Origin: Erythrobacteraceae bacterium WH01K | GTDB lineage: Bacteria > Pseudomonadota > Alphaproteobacteria > Sphingomonadales > Sphingomonadaceae | DNA: 64,000 nt | Assembly: GCA_027941995.1 (NCBI GenBank) | Contig: CP115966.1 | Coordinates: 806,001 to 870,000 of the forward strand | Direction of reading: 5' to 3' | In this document: positions 16,026 through 25,600 of the stretch, piece by piece | Layout of the letters: each line of letters starts with the position of its first letter | Position numbering within the stretch: the stretch's first letter is position 1 | The notes under the pieces: generated by a model | Database searches by the model: none | What the model saw: only the letters and a program-made list of their open reading frames with translations | Told to the model about the DNA's origin: nothing | Made by a program: the position numbers and the translations under genes

Positions 16026-18839
16026 ATGCCGATTTCAAAAACGTTTCTCGCCGGTGCCAGCGTGCTGGCAATCTGTCTTCCGTCGGCAGCAGTCGCCGGC
16101 ACGCTGACCGGCAATGTGGTCGATGCGACCGACACCGTTGCCCTGCGCGCGGCGCAGGTCCGCATCGTCGAGCTGGACCGGTCGGCCAGTACGGAGCGGG
16201 ACGGCTCCTTCTACTTCGCCGACGTTCCGGAAGGCACCTACACGCTGGAAGTCAGCTATGTCGGCGCGCCGACCACCACGCAGACGGTCGCCATCACGCA
16301 GACCGGCACGGCCCGCGTGGTCGTTCCCGTCGGCACGGCGGGCACGGCGAACGAGATCCTTGTCGTCGGGCAGGCGGCCAACCTAGCCAGCGCGCTGTCG
16401 CGCAAGCGTAATGCCGACGGCGTCTCCGACGTCCTGACCCGAGATGCCATCGGCCAGTTCCCTGATCAGAACGTCGCGGAAAGCCTGCGCCGCCTGCCGG
16501 GTGTCAACGTGCTGAACGACCAGGGCGAGGGGCGCTTCGTATCGGTCCGCGGCCTCAGCCCCGATCTCAATGCGACGTCGCTCAACGGCGTTCGCCTGCC
16601 TTCACCCGAAAGCGACACGCGCGGCGTGGCGCTGGACGTCATTTCCAGCGACATCATCGAATCCATCGAGGTGAAGAAATCGCTGACCCCGGACATGGAC
16701 GGCGACACGGTCGGCGCGTCGATCGAGATCGAGACCACCAGCGCGTTCGACCGGCGCAAGGACCTGCTGACGGTGAAAGCGGAAGGCAGCTACAACGAAC
16801 TGGCGGACAAGCTTTCGCCCAAGGCCAGCCTCGATTTCTCCACTAGGCTCAGCGACAGCTTCGGCGTGTCGGGCGGTCTTTCCTACTACAACCGCGAATT
16901 CGAAACCGACAATATCGAAGCCGATGACTGGGACCAGGACGGCGACCTGATCTTTGCCGAGGAGTTCCAGTACCGCGACTACGATGTGGAGCGCGAGCGG
17001 ATCAGCGCCACGCTGGGCCTCGACTTCCGGGCGGGCGACACGACCGAACTCTATGTCCGCGGCATCTACAGCCAGTTCGACGACCAGGAATTCCGCCGTC
17101 GCCTGACTTTCGACCTCGGCGATGCGGATATTTCCGGCACGTCGCAGGCGCTTGTCTATGCCGATGACGAGGCCATCACCGTCGAGCGCGATGTGAAGGA
17201 CCGGTTCGAAAGCCAGAAGATCCGCAGCCTGACCTTCGGCGGGGAAAGCCGCTGGGGCGGCTGGTTCGCGGATTATTCCGCCAGTTGGGCCAAATCCACG
17301 GAACTGGAGAACGGCAGCATCGACCCGGCCCTGTTCGAACGGGAATACGAGGCCGAGGGCCTGCAACTGGGCTTCGACCTGTCGGACCCGCGCGTCCCGC
17401 TATACTCCGTCCTTGCCGACCCGGGCGATTTCTTCGATCCATCGGTCTACGAACTGGGCGATATCGAATTCGTGGCCCTGTCGTCTGCGAAGGACGAGGA
17501 ATATGGCGCGCAGTTCGACCTGGGCCATGAATTCCTGGCCGGTTCCGGAACGTTCACCGTGCAGGGCGGGTTCAAGGGCCGCTGGCGGACCAAGTCCTTC
17601 GACGGGACGGTCGAGTTCTACGAAGCGGACGACTTCACCCTGGCCGACGCGCTGGGCACCCCGGCGACCTATCGCCTGGCCGACCTGGCCCCGCTCCCCG
17701 GCTACACCGCGGCCACCGAGTATTTCGAAGCCAATTTCGATGCGTTCGAATTGCAGCCGGTCGACAGCCGGTTCGATTCCGCCGTGTCCGATTTCTCGGT
17801 CGATGAGGATATCCTGGCAGGCTATCTGCTGGGCCGGTGGGACACGTCGGACCTGTCGGTGATTGCCGGTGTCCGCTACGAGAACACGTCCAACACCCTG
17901 CGCGGCAACGACGTGTTGCTGGTGGAAGAGGACGGCATCCTGCCCGGCGGCGCGGTCGCTGCGGAGGACACTGTCATCGTGACCCCCATCGCCATCGACA
18001 AGGATTACGATCACTGGCTGCCCAGCATCAATATCCGTTACGAGGCGGCGCCCGACCTCGTGCTGCGCGCAGCGGCCTATCGGTCCATCGTCCGGCCGGG
18101 CCCGTTCCAGCAGGCCCCCCGCATCGCCGTGGAGGAAGCCGACGATGGCGAGCGCGAGGGTGAGTTCGGCAATCCCGACCTGCGCCCGGCAGAGGCATGG
18201 AATGTCGACGCGGCGGCGGAATATTACTTCAATACGAACGGGGCGGTCTTCGCATCGGTGTTCTACAAGGACCTGAAGGACTTCATCTACGAACAGAACA
18301 GCGACGATGGCGGCATTTTCCGCGGCGTGGCGTTCGACGAGGCGACCATTTTCGCCAACGGGCAGGATGGCGAGATCTTCGGCATCGAGCTCGGTTTCGC
18401 CCAGACCCTTACCGGCGCGCTGGACGGGGTCGTGCTGCAGGCGAACTACACCTTCACCGACAGCAGCGGCGAAGTGACCACGGTGGCCAGCGAAGGTCCG
18501 CGCGCCATCACGCTGCCCACCACGTCGCGCCATACGGCCAATGTCTCGGTCGGCTACGACAAGGGGCCGGTCGATATCCGCCTGTCGGGAACCTACCGCG
18601 ACCGCTATCTGGACGAGCTGTCCGATGTCGCCGCGCTGGACCGGTATGTGGACGATCACTTCCAGCTCGACCTGAGCGCGAAATACCGCCTGTCGGACGG
18701 GCTCCAGCTCTATTACGAGTGGGTCAACATCAACGATGCGAAGTATTTCGCCTATAACCGGCTGGGCGGGCGGCAGAACATCTACCAGTACGAGGAATAC
18801 AACTGGACCATGAAATTCGGCGCACGGGTGACGTTCTGA
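16026..18839 (+). CDS. TonB-dependent receptor coupled to phytase
   Basis: This 937-residue receptor has a signal peptide (1-24, ...PSAAVA), then a carboxypeptidase-regulatory-like beta-sandwich (GTLTGNVVDATD... GSFYFADVPEGTYTLEV, about 25-110). The TonB-box-like EILVVGQ is followed by a plug with FPDQNVAESLRRLPGVNV and FVSVRGLSPDLN. This plug pattern belongs to the Caulobacter/sphingomonad family of large receptors. The barrel ends in KFGARVTF. GAGGGG lies about 6 bases before the ATG. Its stop overlaps the phytase start (TGATG), so the two proteins are made together. Pairing of beta-propeller phytases with TonB receptors is known in related bacteria. Likely role: uptake of inositol phosphates or phytase products. 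Confidence 0.92.
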   Translation: MPISKTFLAGASVLAICLPSAAVAGTLTGNVVDATDTVALRAAQVRIVELDRSASTERDGSFYFADVPEGTYTLEVSYVGAPTTTQTVAITQTGTARVVVPVGTAGTANEILVVGQAANLASALSRKRNADGVSDVLTRDAIGQFPDQNVAESLRRLPGVNVLNDQGEGRFVSVRGLSPDLNATSLNGVRLPSPESDTRGVALDVISSDIIESIEVKKSLTPDMDGDTVGASIEIETTSAFDRRKDLLTVKAEGSYNELADKLSPKASLDFSTRLSDSFGVSGGLSYYNREFETDNIEADDWDQDGDLIFAEEFQYRDYDVERERISATLGLDFRAGDTTELYVRGIYSQFDDQEFRRRLTFDLGDADISGTSQALVYADDEAITVERDVKDRFESQKIRSLTFGGESRWGGWFADYSASWAKSTELENGSIDPALFEREYEAEGLQLGFDLSDPRVPLYSVLADPGDFFDPSVYELGDIEFVALSSAKDEEYGAQFDLGHEFLAGSGTFTVQGGFKGRWRTKSFDGTVEFYEADDFTLADALGTPATYRLADLAPLPGYTAATEYFEANFDAFELQPVDSRFDSAVSDFSVDEDILAGYLLGRWDTSDLSVIAGVRYENTSNTLRGNDVLLVEEDGILPGGAVAAEDTVIVTPIAIDKDYDHWLPSINIRYEAAPDLVLRAAAYRSIVRPGPFQQAPRIAVEEADDGEREGEFGNPDLRPAEAWNVDAAAEYYFNTNGAVFASVFYKDLKDFIYEQNSDDGGIFRGVAFDEATIFANGQDGEIFGIELGFAQTLTGALDGVVLQANYTFTDSSGEVTTVASEGPRAITLPTTSRHTANVSVGYDKGPVDIRLSGTYRDRYLDELSDVAALDRYVDDHFQLDLSAKYRLSDGLQLYYEWVNINDAKYFAYNRLGGRQNIYQYEEYNWTMKFGARVTF

Positions 18840-19912
18840 TGCGGCCGCTGTTCATTACTCCGGTGGCGGTCGCCGCAGCAGCCATGTTGCTCGGTTGCAC
18901 GACCATTCCAGTCAGCGGCGATCCCGCCGTGCCCGTCTATGCAGTGGCGGAAACGGCGCCCGTGGGCACTGCGAACGAAGACGCGGCGGACGATCCGGCC
19001 ATCTGGCGCAATGCAGTGGACCCGGCGGCCAGCCTGATCGTGGCGACCGACAAGAAAGGCGGGCTCTACGTCTACGACCTGACCGGATCGGTGCGTCACT
19101 TCCTGTCCCGCCCCGCGCTCAACAATGTCGATCTGGCGCAAATGCCGGGGGCGGACGGGGGAAGCGAGGTCATCGTCTTTGCCAGCGACCGCAGCGACCT
19201 CGCGAATGCCGCCATCGCGCTGTTCCGGCTGGACACGGCAAGCGGGCAGCTGTCGGAAATCGCCACCCTGCCTTCGGGCACGGGCGAGGCCTATGGCATT
19301 TGCGGCTATCGGCGCGGGGACGATCTGATCGTCTATACCGCGCCCAAGCAGGGCAATATCGGCGAATGGCGCATCACCCTGTCTCCGGCCCCGGGCATTG
19401 AGGCCCTGCGCATGATACAGGTGCCCAGCCAGCCGGAGGGGTGCGCCGTCGATCCGCGTGACGGCACGCTCTATATCGGGGAGGAGGCCGGCGGCATCTG
19501 GCGCTTTGCCGCAGGCGCGGTCGCGGGCGAGCTGGTCGCCGCGGTCGACAATCGCAACCTTGTGGCCGACCTGGAGGGGCTGGCGTTGGTTCCCGAAGGG
19601 GCGGACGGCGGCTGGCTCTACGCATCCAGCCAGGGCGACAACACCTATATGCGCTACGCCCTGCCGGGGATGGAACCTGCAGGCCGGTTCCGCATCGCGG
19701 CGGGCCGGTTCGGCAGTACGGAGGAGACGGACGGGATCGAGGCGCAGGCCGGCGATTTCGGGTCGGACTTCCCCGGCGGGCTGTTCATCGCGCAGGACGG
19801 CCAGAACGGGGCCCGGGCGCAGAACTTCAAGATCGTGCCGCTGGGCGCAGTGGAAGAAGCGCTGGACGCTGCCGCCGCTTCAGGGCCACCGGCCGCGCCC
19901 GACCGGGACTGA
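18839..19912 (+). CDS. Beta-propeller 3-phytase lipoprotein
   Basis: This 357-residue protein has a lipoprotein signal (MRPLFITPVAVAAAAMLLGC, Cys20). The mature part carries beta-propeller phytase hallmarks: DDPAIW near 49-54, ATDKKGGLYVYDL, NNVD, the E(G/A)YGIC blade motif, QPEGCAVD, YIGEEAGGIWRF, DLEGLALV, SSQGDNTYMRY and FPGGLFIAQDGQN. The acidic residues in these motifs bind the calcium ions used for catalysis in this family. It releases phosphate from phytate, here probably at the outer membrane. It is translationally coupled to the upstream TonB receptor. Length and motifs are complete. Confidence 0.93.
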   Translation: MRPLFITPVAVAAAAMLLGCTTIPVSGDPAVPVYAVAETAPVGTANEDAADDPAIWRNAVDPAASLIVATDKKGGLYVYDLTGSVRHFLSRPALNNVDLAQMPGADGGSEVIVFASDRSDLANAAIALFRLDTASGQLSEIATLPSGTGEAYGICGYRRGDDLIVYTAPKQGNIGEWRITLSPAPGIEALRMIQVPSQPEGCAVDPRDGTLYIGEEAGGIWRFAAGAVAGELVAAVDNRNLVADLEGLALVPEGADGGWLYASSQGDNTYMRYALPGMEPAGRFRIAAGRFGSTEETDGIEAQAGDFGSDFPGGLFIAQDGQNGARAQNFKIVPLGAVEEALDAAAASGPPAAPDRD

Positions 19913-19960
19913 ACCCTCCGCGCAAGGCAAAGGGACCGGCCCGCACGAAATGGCGGCCCG

Positions 19961-20599
19961 TCAGCAGGCGATGGCGTAATTGGGTGCAGGTTGCACCGCT
20001 GTGCCGAAAGCCGCGACTGGCAAGATGGCGGGCGCGGCAGACTGGTCGCATGAATCCAGTTCGCTGTTGCCGAGCGCCTTCCTCAAGACCTTGCGCGCAT
20101 AGTGCAGCCGGGTCTTGACCGTGCCGACCGGCACGCCGGTCGCATCGGCGATATCCTGCACCGACAATTCGTTGAAATAGGCGAGCGTGACGCATTCGCG
20201 ATGCGCCGGTGACAGGCTGCCCAAGGCGAAGGCGATGCGCGATGCCATGTCCCGGGCATGGGAACGGGCATCGGGCCGGGGGCCTGTATCGACGATTTCG
20301 GAAAAGCTTTCGGGCGGCAGGATGCTGACCCGGCGGCCTTCCCTGCGCAGCCGGTCGATGGCCTTGTTGCGCACGATCCGGCGGATCCAGCCCGCCGCCG
20401 CGCCGTGACCGGCATACCGGTCCGCATTCTGCCAGATATGCAGGAAGGCTTCGTCCACGGCATCTTCTGCCGCCGCCATGTCGCCCGCCAGGATTGCCTG
20501 CGCCTGTGCGACAAGGCCGCCCTTCATGGTGGAGTAAAGCTGTTCGAATGCGCTCTCGCTACCTTCGGCAATCTCCTGCAGGCAAATGCGGCAGTCCAT
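19961..20599 (-). CDS. ECF-family RNA polymerase sigma factor
   Basis: This 212-residue protein starts at ATG 20599 with AAGGGG 7 bases upstream; the frame is open to 20719 but without such a site. Region 2 spans about 18-88 (DAVDEAFLHIWQNADRYAG, WIRRIVRNKAIDRLRRE). Region 4 spans about 124-177 (LSPAHRECVTLAYFNELS, then the helix-turn-helix VQDIADATGVPVGTVKTRL). A 35-residue C-terminal tail with two Cys follows. It directs polymerase to a stress or signal regulon. No full anti-sigma gene is adjacent; a short anti-sigma-like ORF lies 6.7 kb away at 27255. It diverges from the winged-helix/TPR regulator. Confidence 0.92.
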   Translation of the reverse strand: MDCRICLQEIAEGSESAFEQLYSTMKGGLVAQAQAILAGDMAAAEDAVDEAFLHIWQNADRYAGHGAAAGWIRRIVRNKAIDRLRREGRRVSILPPESFSEIVDTGPRPDARSHARDMASRIAFALGSLSPAHRECVTLAYFNELSVQDIADATGVPVGTVKTRLHYARKVLRKALGNSELDSCDQSAAPAILPVAAFGTAVQPAPNYAIAC

Positions 20600-20878
20600 G
20601 GCGTTACCCCTTTTTCGCCATCCACGTAATCGGGTCCGTCGGGATGGTTGCCCCCGGCTCCGCATAGGCGTGGCTTGCGACGCTGCGAAACCGGTCCATC
20701 CCCGCTGATCACGAGACACTGGCTAGGGAGCACCTGCCCTGCCGGCGGGAAAGCAATGTGACTCCTGCGGGAAAAAAGCGTGAAATACGGGGAGAATGCG
20801 TTAGTCATGGACGCGATCGGGCCTGTGCAGGCCCATCGTAAGGGGGCGCGCAATTGGTGCGCATTGCAAGGGGGCGAG

Positions 20879-22612
20879 ATGACGCAGGACGGTATCTTCG
20901 CGCTCAGGTTGCTGGGGGTTTTCCGCCTCGACGGGCCGGATGGAAAGCGCATCGATATTCGCAGCAAGCGGGGTCAGGCGCTGGTCGCGATGCTCGCCAC
21001 CGCGCCGGGCGGCGAACGTTCGCGCGCATGGTTGCAGAACATGCTGTGGAACGACCGCGCACCCGAACAGGGGCGGGCCAGCCTGCGGCGCGAACTGTCG
21101 AACCTGCGCCCCCTCCTGAATGCCGATACCGAGCTGCTGGCGGTCAACAACCAGACCGCCGCGCTGGACCTCGCCCGGCTGTCGGTCGACGTGAACGCCC
21201 CTGTCGGCCCCGATGGCAAGCCGCCGTCCGGAGAATTTCTCGAAGGGCTGGATATCGCCGGGGAATCGGCGTTCGAGGACTGGCTGCGCGAGGAACGCCA
21301 GTCCCTGTCGGACCGCGCGGAAGCTCTCGCAAAGGACTACGCAGGCGGCTCGCCGGCGGCAGGCCATGCCATTGCGCCGATGCCTGCAGGCCCCGTGCCG
21401 ACGGCGGCACCGGAAGAAGCGATGGACGACAAGGGCGCGCTCGCCGTCCTGCGTTTCACCATTGCGCCGGAGGACGAGGAAGGGCGGATCATGGCCGACG
21501 GCCTCGCCGAAGACCTGATCGAGACCCTGTCGAACACGCGCTGGCTGCCGGTCATTGCGCGCTCCAGCAGCTTTGCCATCAGCGCGGGCGACGCCGAACC
21601 GCGCCGCGTCGCCGGAAGGCTCGGTGCACGATATCTGGTGGAGGGGCGTCTCGTCCGCCAGGGCGAGAAGGCGACATTGCGGATCGACCTGCTGGACGGC
21701 GAAACTGGTCTGACTCTCGGCAGCGAGAAGCACGAATGGAGCAGCGCGGCAGACCGACCGACAACCGACCGGATGATTGCCGACATCGCTGCCGCGCTGG
21801 GCATGGGGGTCGAACAGGCGGAGCAGCAGCGATCCTATCGCAAGGACGGCATGCAGCTGACTGCTGCCGACCTGATCTGGCGCGGGCGGTTCCACCTCAA
21901 TCGCCTGACCGATGGCGACAATGCGCAGGCACGTACCCTTTTCCTGCAGGCGATCGAGGAAGACCCGTCCTCGGTCGAGGCGCGCATCCAGCTGCTGTGG
22001 CTGAACATCCGCGAATTGTGGCTCAATCGCGGATCGGTCGAGGCGATCCGGCAGGCGCGCCGCGATGCGCAGATGGTGATCAAGGCCGATAGCGGCGATG
22101 CACGCGGCTACATGCTGGCCGGTATCGTCGAGCTGTGGCTGGGCAAGGTCATGCGGGCGGAGAGGCTGCTGACACAGGCGATCGGGATCAATCCCAGCCT
22201 GTCGGCGGCCCACGCGCAGCTTGGCGGCGTGCATTATTTCCAGAGCAAGTGGAGCCGGTCCATCGCGGCGCTGGAACGTGCCCGCAGGCTCAGCCCGACG
22301 GATCACGACCTCTTCTTCATCCACGGCCAGCTGGCCATGGCGCACCTGCTGTCCGGCGATTGCGAGCGCGCTGTCGAATGCGCGGAGGAATCGCTCGGCC
22401 TGCGCTCGGGCTACTGGTTCAGCCACATGGTCAAGGTCGTGGCCCTGTCGAACATGGACGAGATGGACCGGGCGCGGGAAGGCTTGCGCGACCTGCTGGA
22501 CGCCAAGCCGGGCTTCTCGCGCCGCTACATAGACTGGCTGCCTTTCGACGATAGCGGCCACCGCGAATTTCTGTGCGAGCATTTGAACCGGGCAGGGCTC
22601 GCACTCGACTGA
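20879..22612 (+). CDS. Winged-helix (SARP/BTAD-like) regulator with TPR repeats
   Basis: This 577-residue protein starts at ATG 20879, just after AAGGGGGCGAG; an earlier ATG at 20780 lacks such a site. Residues about 8-95 resemble the OmpR-type winged helix of SARP-like activators (LRLLGVFRLDGPDGK, ALVAMLATAPGGERSRAWL, LRRELSNLRPLL). Residues about 180-300 resemble the TolB/FlgO-like alpha/beta domain often found in adenylate-cyclase-like regulators (LAVLRFTIAPEDEE...LAEDLIETLS, VEGRL). From about 320 to 550 there are tandem TPR helices. No cyclase catalytic domain is present. It sits 44 bases upstream of the P450-peroxidase fusion on the same strand and is its most likely local regulator. 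Confidence 0.82.
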   Translation: MTQDGIFALRLLGVFRLDGPDGKRIDIRSKRGQALVAMLATAPGGERSRAWLQNMLWNDRAPEQGRASLRRELSNLRPLLNADTELLAVNNQTAALDLARLSVDVNAPVGPDGKPPSGEFLEGLDIAGESAFEDWLREERQSLSDRAEALAKDYAGGSPAAGHAIAPMPAGPVPTAAPEEAMDDKGALAVLRFTIAPEDEEGRIMADGLAEDLIETLSNTRWLPVIARSSSFAISAGDAEPRRVAGRLGARYLVEGRLVRQGEKATLRIDLLDGETGLTLGSEKHEWSSAADRPTTDRMIADIAAALGMGVEQAEQQRSYRKDGMQLTAADLIWRGRFHLNRLTDGDNAQARTLFLQAIEEDPSSVEARIQLLWLNIRELWLNRGSVEAIRQARRDAQMVIKADSGDARGYMLAGIVELWLGKVMRAERLLTQAIGINPSLSAAHAQLGGVHYFQSKWSRSIAALERARRLSPTDHDLFFIHGQLAMAHLLSGDCERAVECAEESLGLRSGYWFSHMVKVVALSNMDEMDRAREGLRDLLDAKPGFSRRYIDWLPFDDSGHREFLCEHLNRAGLALD

Positions 22613-22656
22613 CGACAAGGGGTCGCATCCTCCCGCGTCGCAGGAAAAACAGGGGC

Positions 22657-25600
22657 ATGGCCAGGGCGAAATATTTCGAAGGCATCAGGAAAGCGCAGGA
22701 AGAGGACGCAGCCGGGGGTGATGGCGGGCCGCCTATCCCTTTCTCCATCGATGCGCTGCGCCCGGACAGCTGGCGCGCCCGGGTAACGGGCAGGCTGACG
22801 CAGGCGGCCATTCCCTACGTCTATGCCCTATCGCGGCAATACAGGCCGGTGCTGGACCTTGCCGGGCTGGTTCACGTGACCCGCGCCGAACAGGTCCGCG
22901 ACGTGCTGGCCCGCCCGCAGGACTTCATCGTTCCGTTCGAACCCGAAATGAAGGAGCTGGGCGGGGGATCGACTTTCCTGCTGGGGCTGGACGGGCAGGA
23001 TCACGACCGCCTGCATGCGATATTGACCCGCGTCCTGCTGCCGGGAGACGTCGCGCGCATCGGGGCCATGGCGGAGCAGTTTAGCGACGGCATCCTCGAC
23101 AATGCGCGGGGCGAAATCGACGTCATCGCCGACCTCCTGCGCCGCGTGCCGACCGAGATCTGCCTGCGCTATTTCGGGCTGAGCTGTCCCGACCCCGACC
23201 TGTTTGCCGACTGGACGCTGGCCATATCGGCCCTGCTGTTCGGGGATCCCTATGGCGATCCGGTGACGCGGCGGCTGGCGAAGCACGCGCAGGTCCGCCT
23301 GACGGCCGTCATCGAAGAAGCGATCGCGCGCCACCGGCAGGTCCTGTCCCATGGCAGCCCGCGACTGGAGGCGCGCACCACGCTGGTGGAGCGGTTCCTG
23401 CTGGTGCAGCGGGAGGATCCCTCGCTGACCGATGGCGACATCGGCGCCATGCTGCTGGGCCTTGCCGCAGGCTTCGTGCCGACGAATACATTGGCCGGGG
23501 CCAAGATGCTGGAGGAACTGCTGGACCGCCCGGAGGCGCTGGAGATGGCGCAGGCGGCAGCCCGGTCCGGGGATGCCGAAGCGATGCGACGGATCGTGCT
23601 GGAGGCAGGCCGCCTGAACCCTGCGCTCGCGCCGGGCCAGTGGCGCTATTGCCCGAAGGAGGCGACGTTGTCCGTCGATGGCAAGCCGCGTGTGATCCCC
23701 GCCGGTTCGACGCTGCTGGTATCCACCCAGTCAGCCATGCGCGACCCGCGCGAATGGGACCGCCCGAACGCGTTCCGGATCGACCGGGTCCGGGCCGACG
23801 GGTCGTACCAGGAACCGGACCTGATGTTCGGCATCGGCTCCCATCGCTGTCTCGGCGAACACCATGCCGTGGCCCAGATATCGGGCTGTTTCACCGCATT
23901 GTTCCGCCGTGACCGGGTCGCCCGGGCCCGCTGGTGCAGGGGGCGGGTGAAATATGCCGGGCCCTTCCCGCGCAACCTCGTCCTGACCTATTCTGCGCCG
24001 GACACGAAACAGTCCATGTTCCTGGTGATCGCGCCTGTCACCGACGGCGCATCGAAGGAACAGGTGGAGGAAACAATCGCAGCGCTCGGCCACCCGGCTC
24101 AGGCTGGGATACGCGCCGCGCTCGACCGGACGAACGTGGTTCATTTCGCATCCCTCGTTGCGCTCGAATCCGAACGCGGTCTCGACGTGGTGTTCGAACT
24201 GAGCTGCGACGGCGACATTCCCGGCGCGCTGGCAAGGATCGAGGAGGAGGCGGGTGACTTGCTGCACCCCGTCTTCGCCCATTGCGGCCTGCGCCATGAC
24301 GAGCGGCTGCGGATCTTCCTGGGCGCCCATGTCGTGACGCTGCATGGCAAGCTGTGGGGAGCGACGGGCCTCGATTTCAACGGACTGGGCGAATTCCCGG
24401 TCGAGCGGACTGCGCGGCAGGCGCGGTTCGCGGATTTCGCGGGCCGGACCTTGCGCGATTACGTCGCGACCGAGACCGCGCGGGGCAGCCATCCGACGCT
24501 GACCCTGAACCATTTGCGCCGCATCCTGCGGGGCGATCCTGTGCTGCGGGCAGAGGCGACCGATGCGCAGAAACAGCTGATGGACGAGGCGCAGCGCGAA
24601 GGGTGGGATGCCTTCCATCTCGGCACGGACCGGATGCGACTGCAATTGGCAAAATTCCGGCAGATAAAGGGATGGTGGGCGATCCTGTGGCGCTTTCTCG
24701 GCACGGGCGACGGGCTTTCCGTGTGGTTCCCCGTGCTGGCCGTCGTGCTACTGGCGACCGCCGTCATCCGCTCTGCGCTGGGCGAGGGGATTGCCCTGCC
24801 ATGGCTGGTGGCCCCGCTGCTGGGCATCATCGCAGGGCTGCTGGTGGTGGCGGCGATTGCCGGCCTGTTCGTCTGGCGTTTGCGTGTGCTGGAGACCTCC
24901 GAAGTCCCCAGCACCGAGCGTGCCTCGATGGACCACCTGAAGGCGCTGGCCGCAGCGGAGGATCACCCCGGCTACGCCCAGAACCACGTGCTGGCAGTCG
25001 GGCGGCTGAAAAAAGGGGCATTTCGCACCTTCCTCCACGCCTTGGCGCTGTGGGGCATCCGGATGATCATCACCCACGGCATCCGTCCGGGCTTCGTGTG
25101 GAACATGGGTACGATCCACTATGCCCGCTGGTGGCGCCTGCCGGGGACGCGGGTCGTCGCGTTCTATTCCAATTTCGATGGCAGCTGGGAAAACTACCTG
25201 GAAGATTTCATCGTCCGGGCGAGCGAGGGCCAGACCGCCGCTTGGAGCAATTGGGAAGGCTTCCCGAAATCGCGCCTGATGATGCTTGACGGGGCGCTCG
25301 ATTCCGATGCGTTCAAGCAATTCACCCGGACCGTCCAGCGGGCCGCACCGTTCTGGTATGCGCGCTTCCCGGAACTGACGTCCGACCAGATCCGCAATAA
25401 TGGGCAGATCCATGTGGGGGCCGCGCTGGGACGCACCGCGACCGAGGCGGAGGAATGGGTCCGCTGCTTCAGCTCCATGCCGCGCACCGCGAACATGGTC
25501 GAAACCGACGAGGTGCAGGCACTGGTCTTTCGCGGGATGAAGCGGCTTCCATACTCGGTCGCCCTGGTCGCGAAACTGCCCGGCGATCCGGTCAGTCTGG

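Noticed and set aside
22573-22656. Longer start for the P450-peroxidase fusion overlapping the regulator gene
   Set aside because: The extra 28 residues are Arg-rich, lie partly within the upstream gene, and do not look like P450 sequence.
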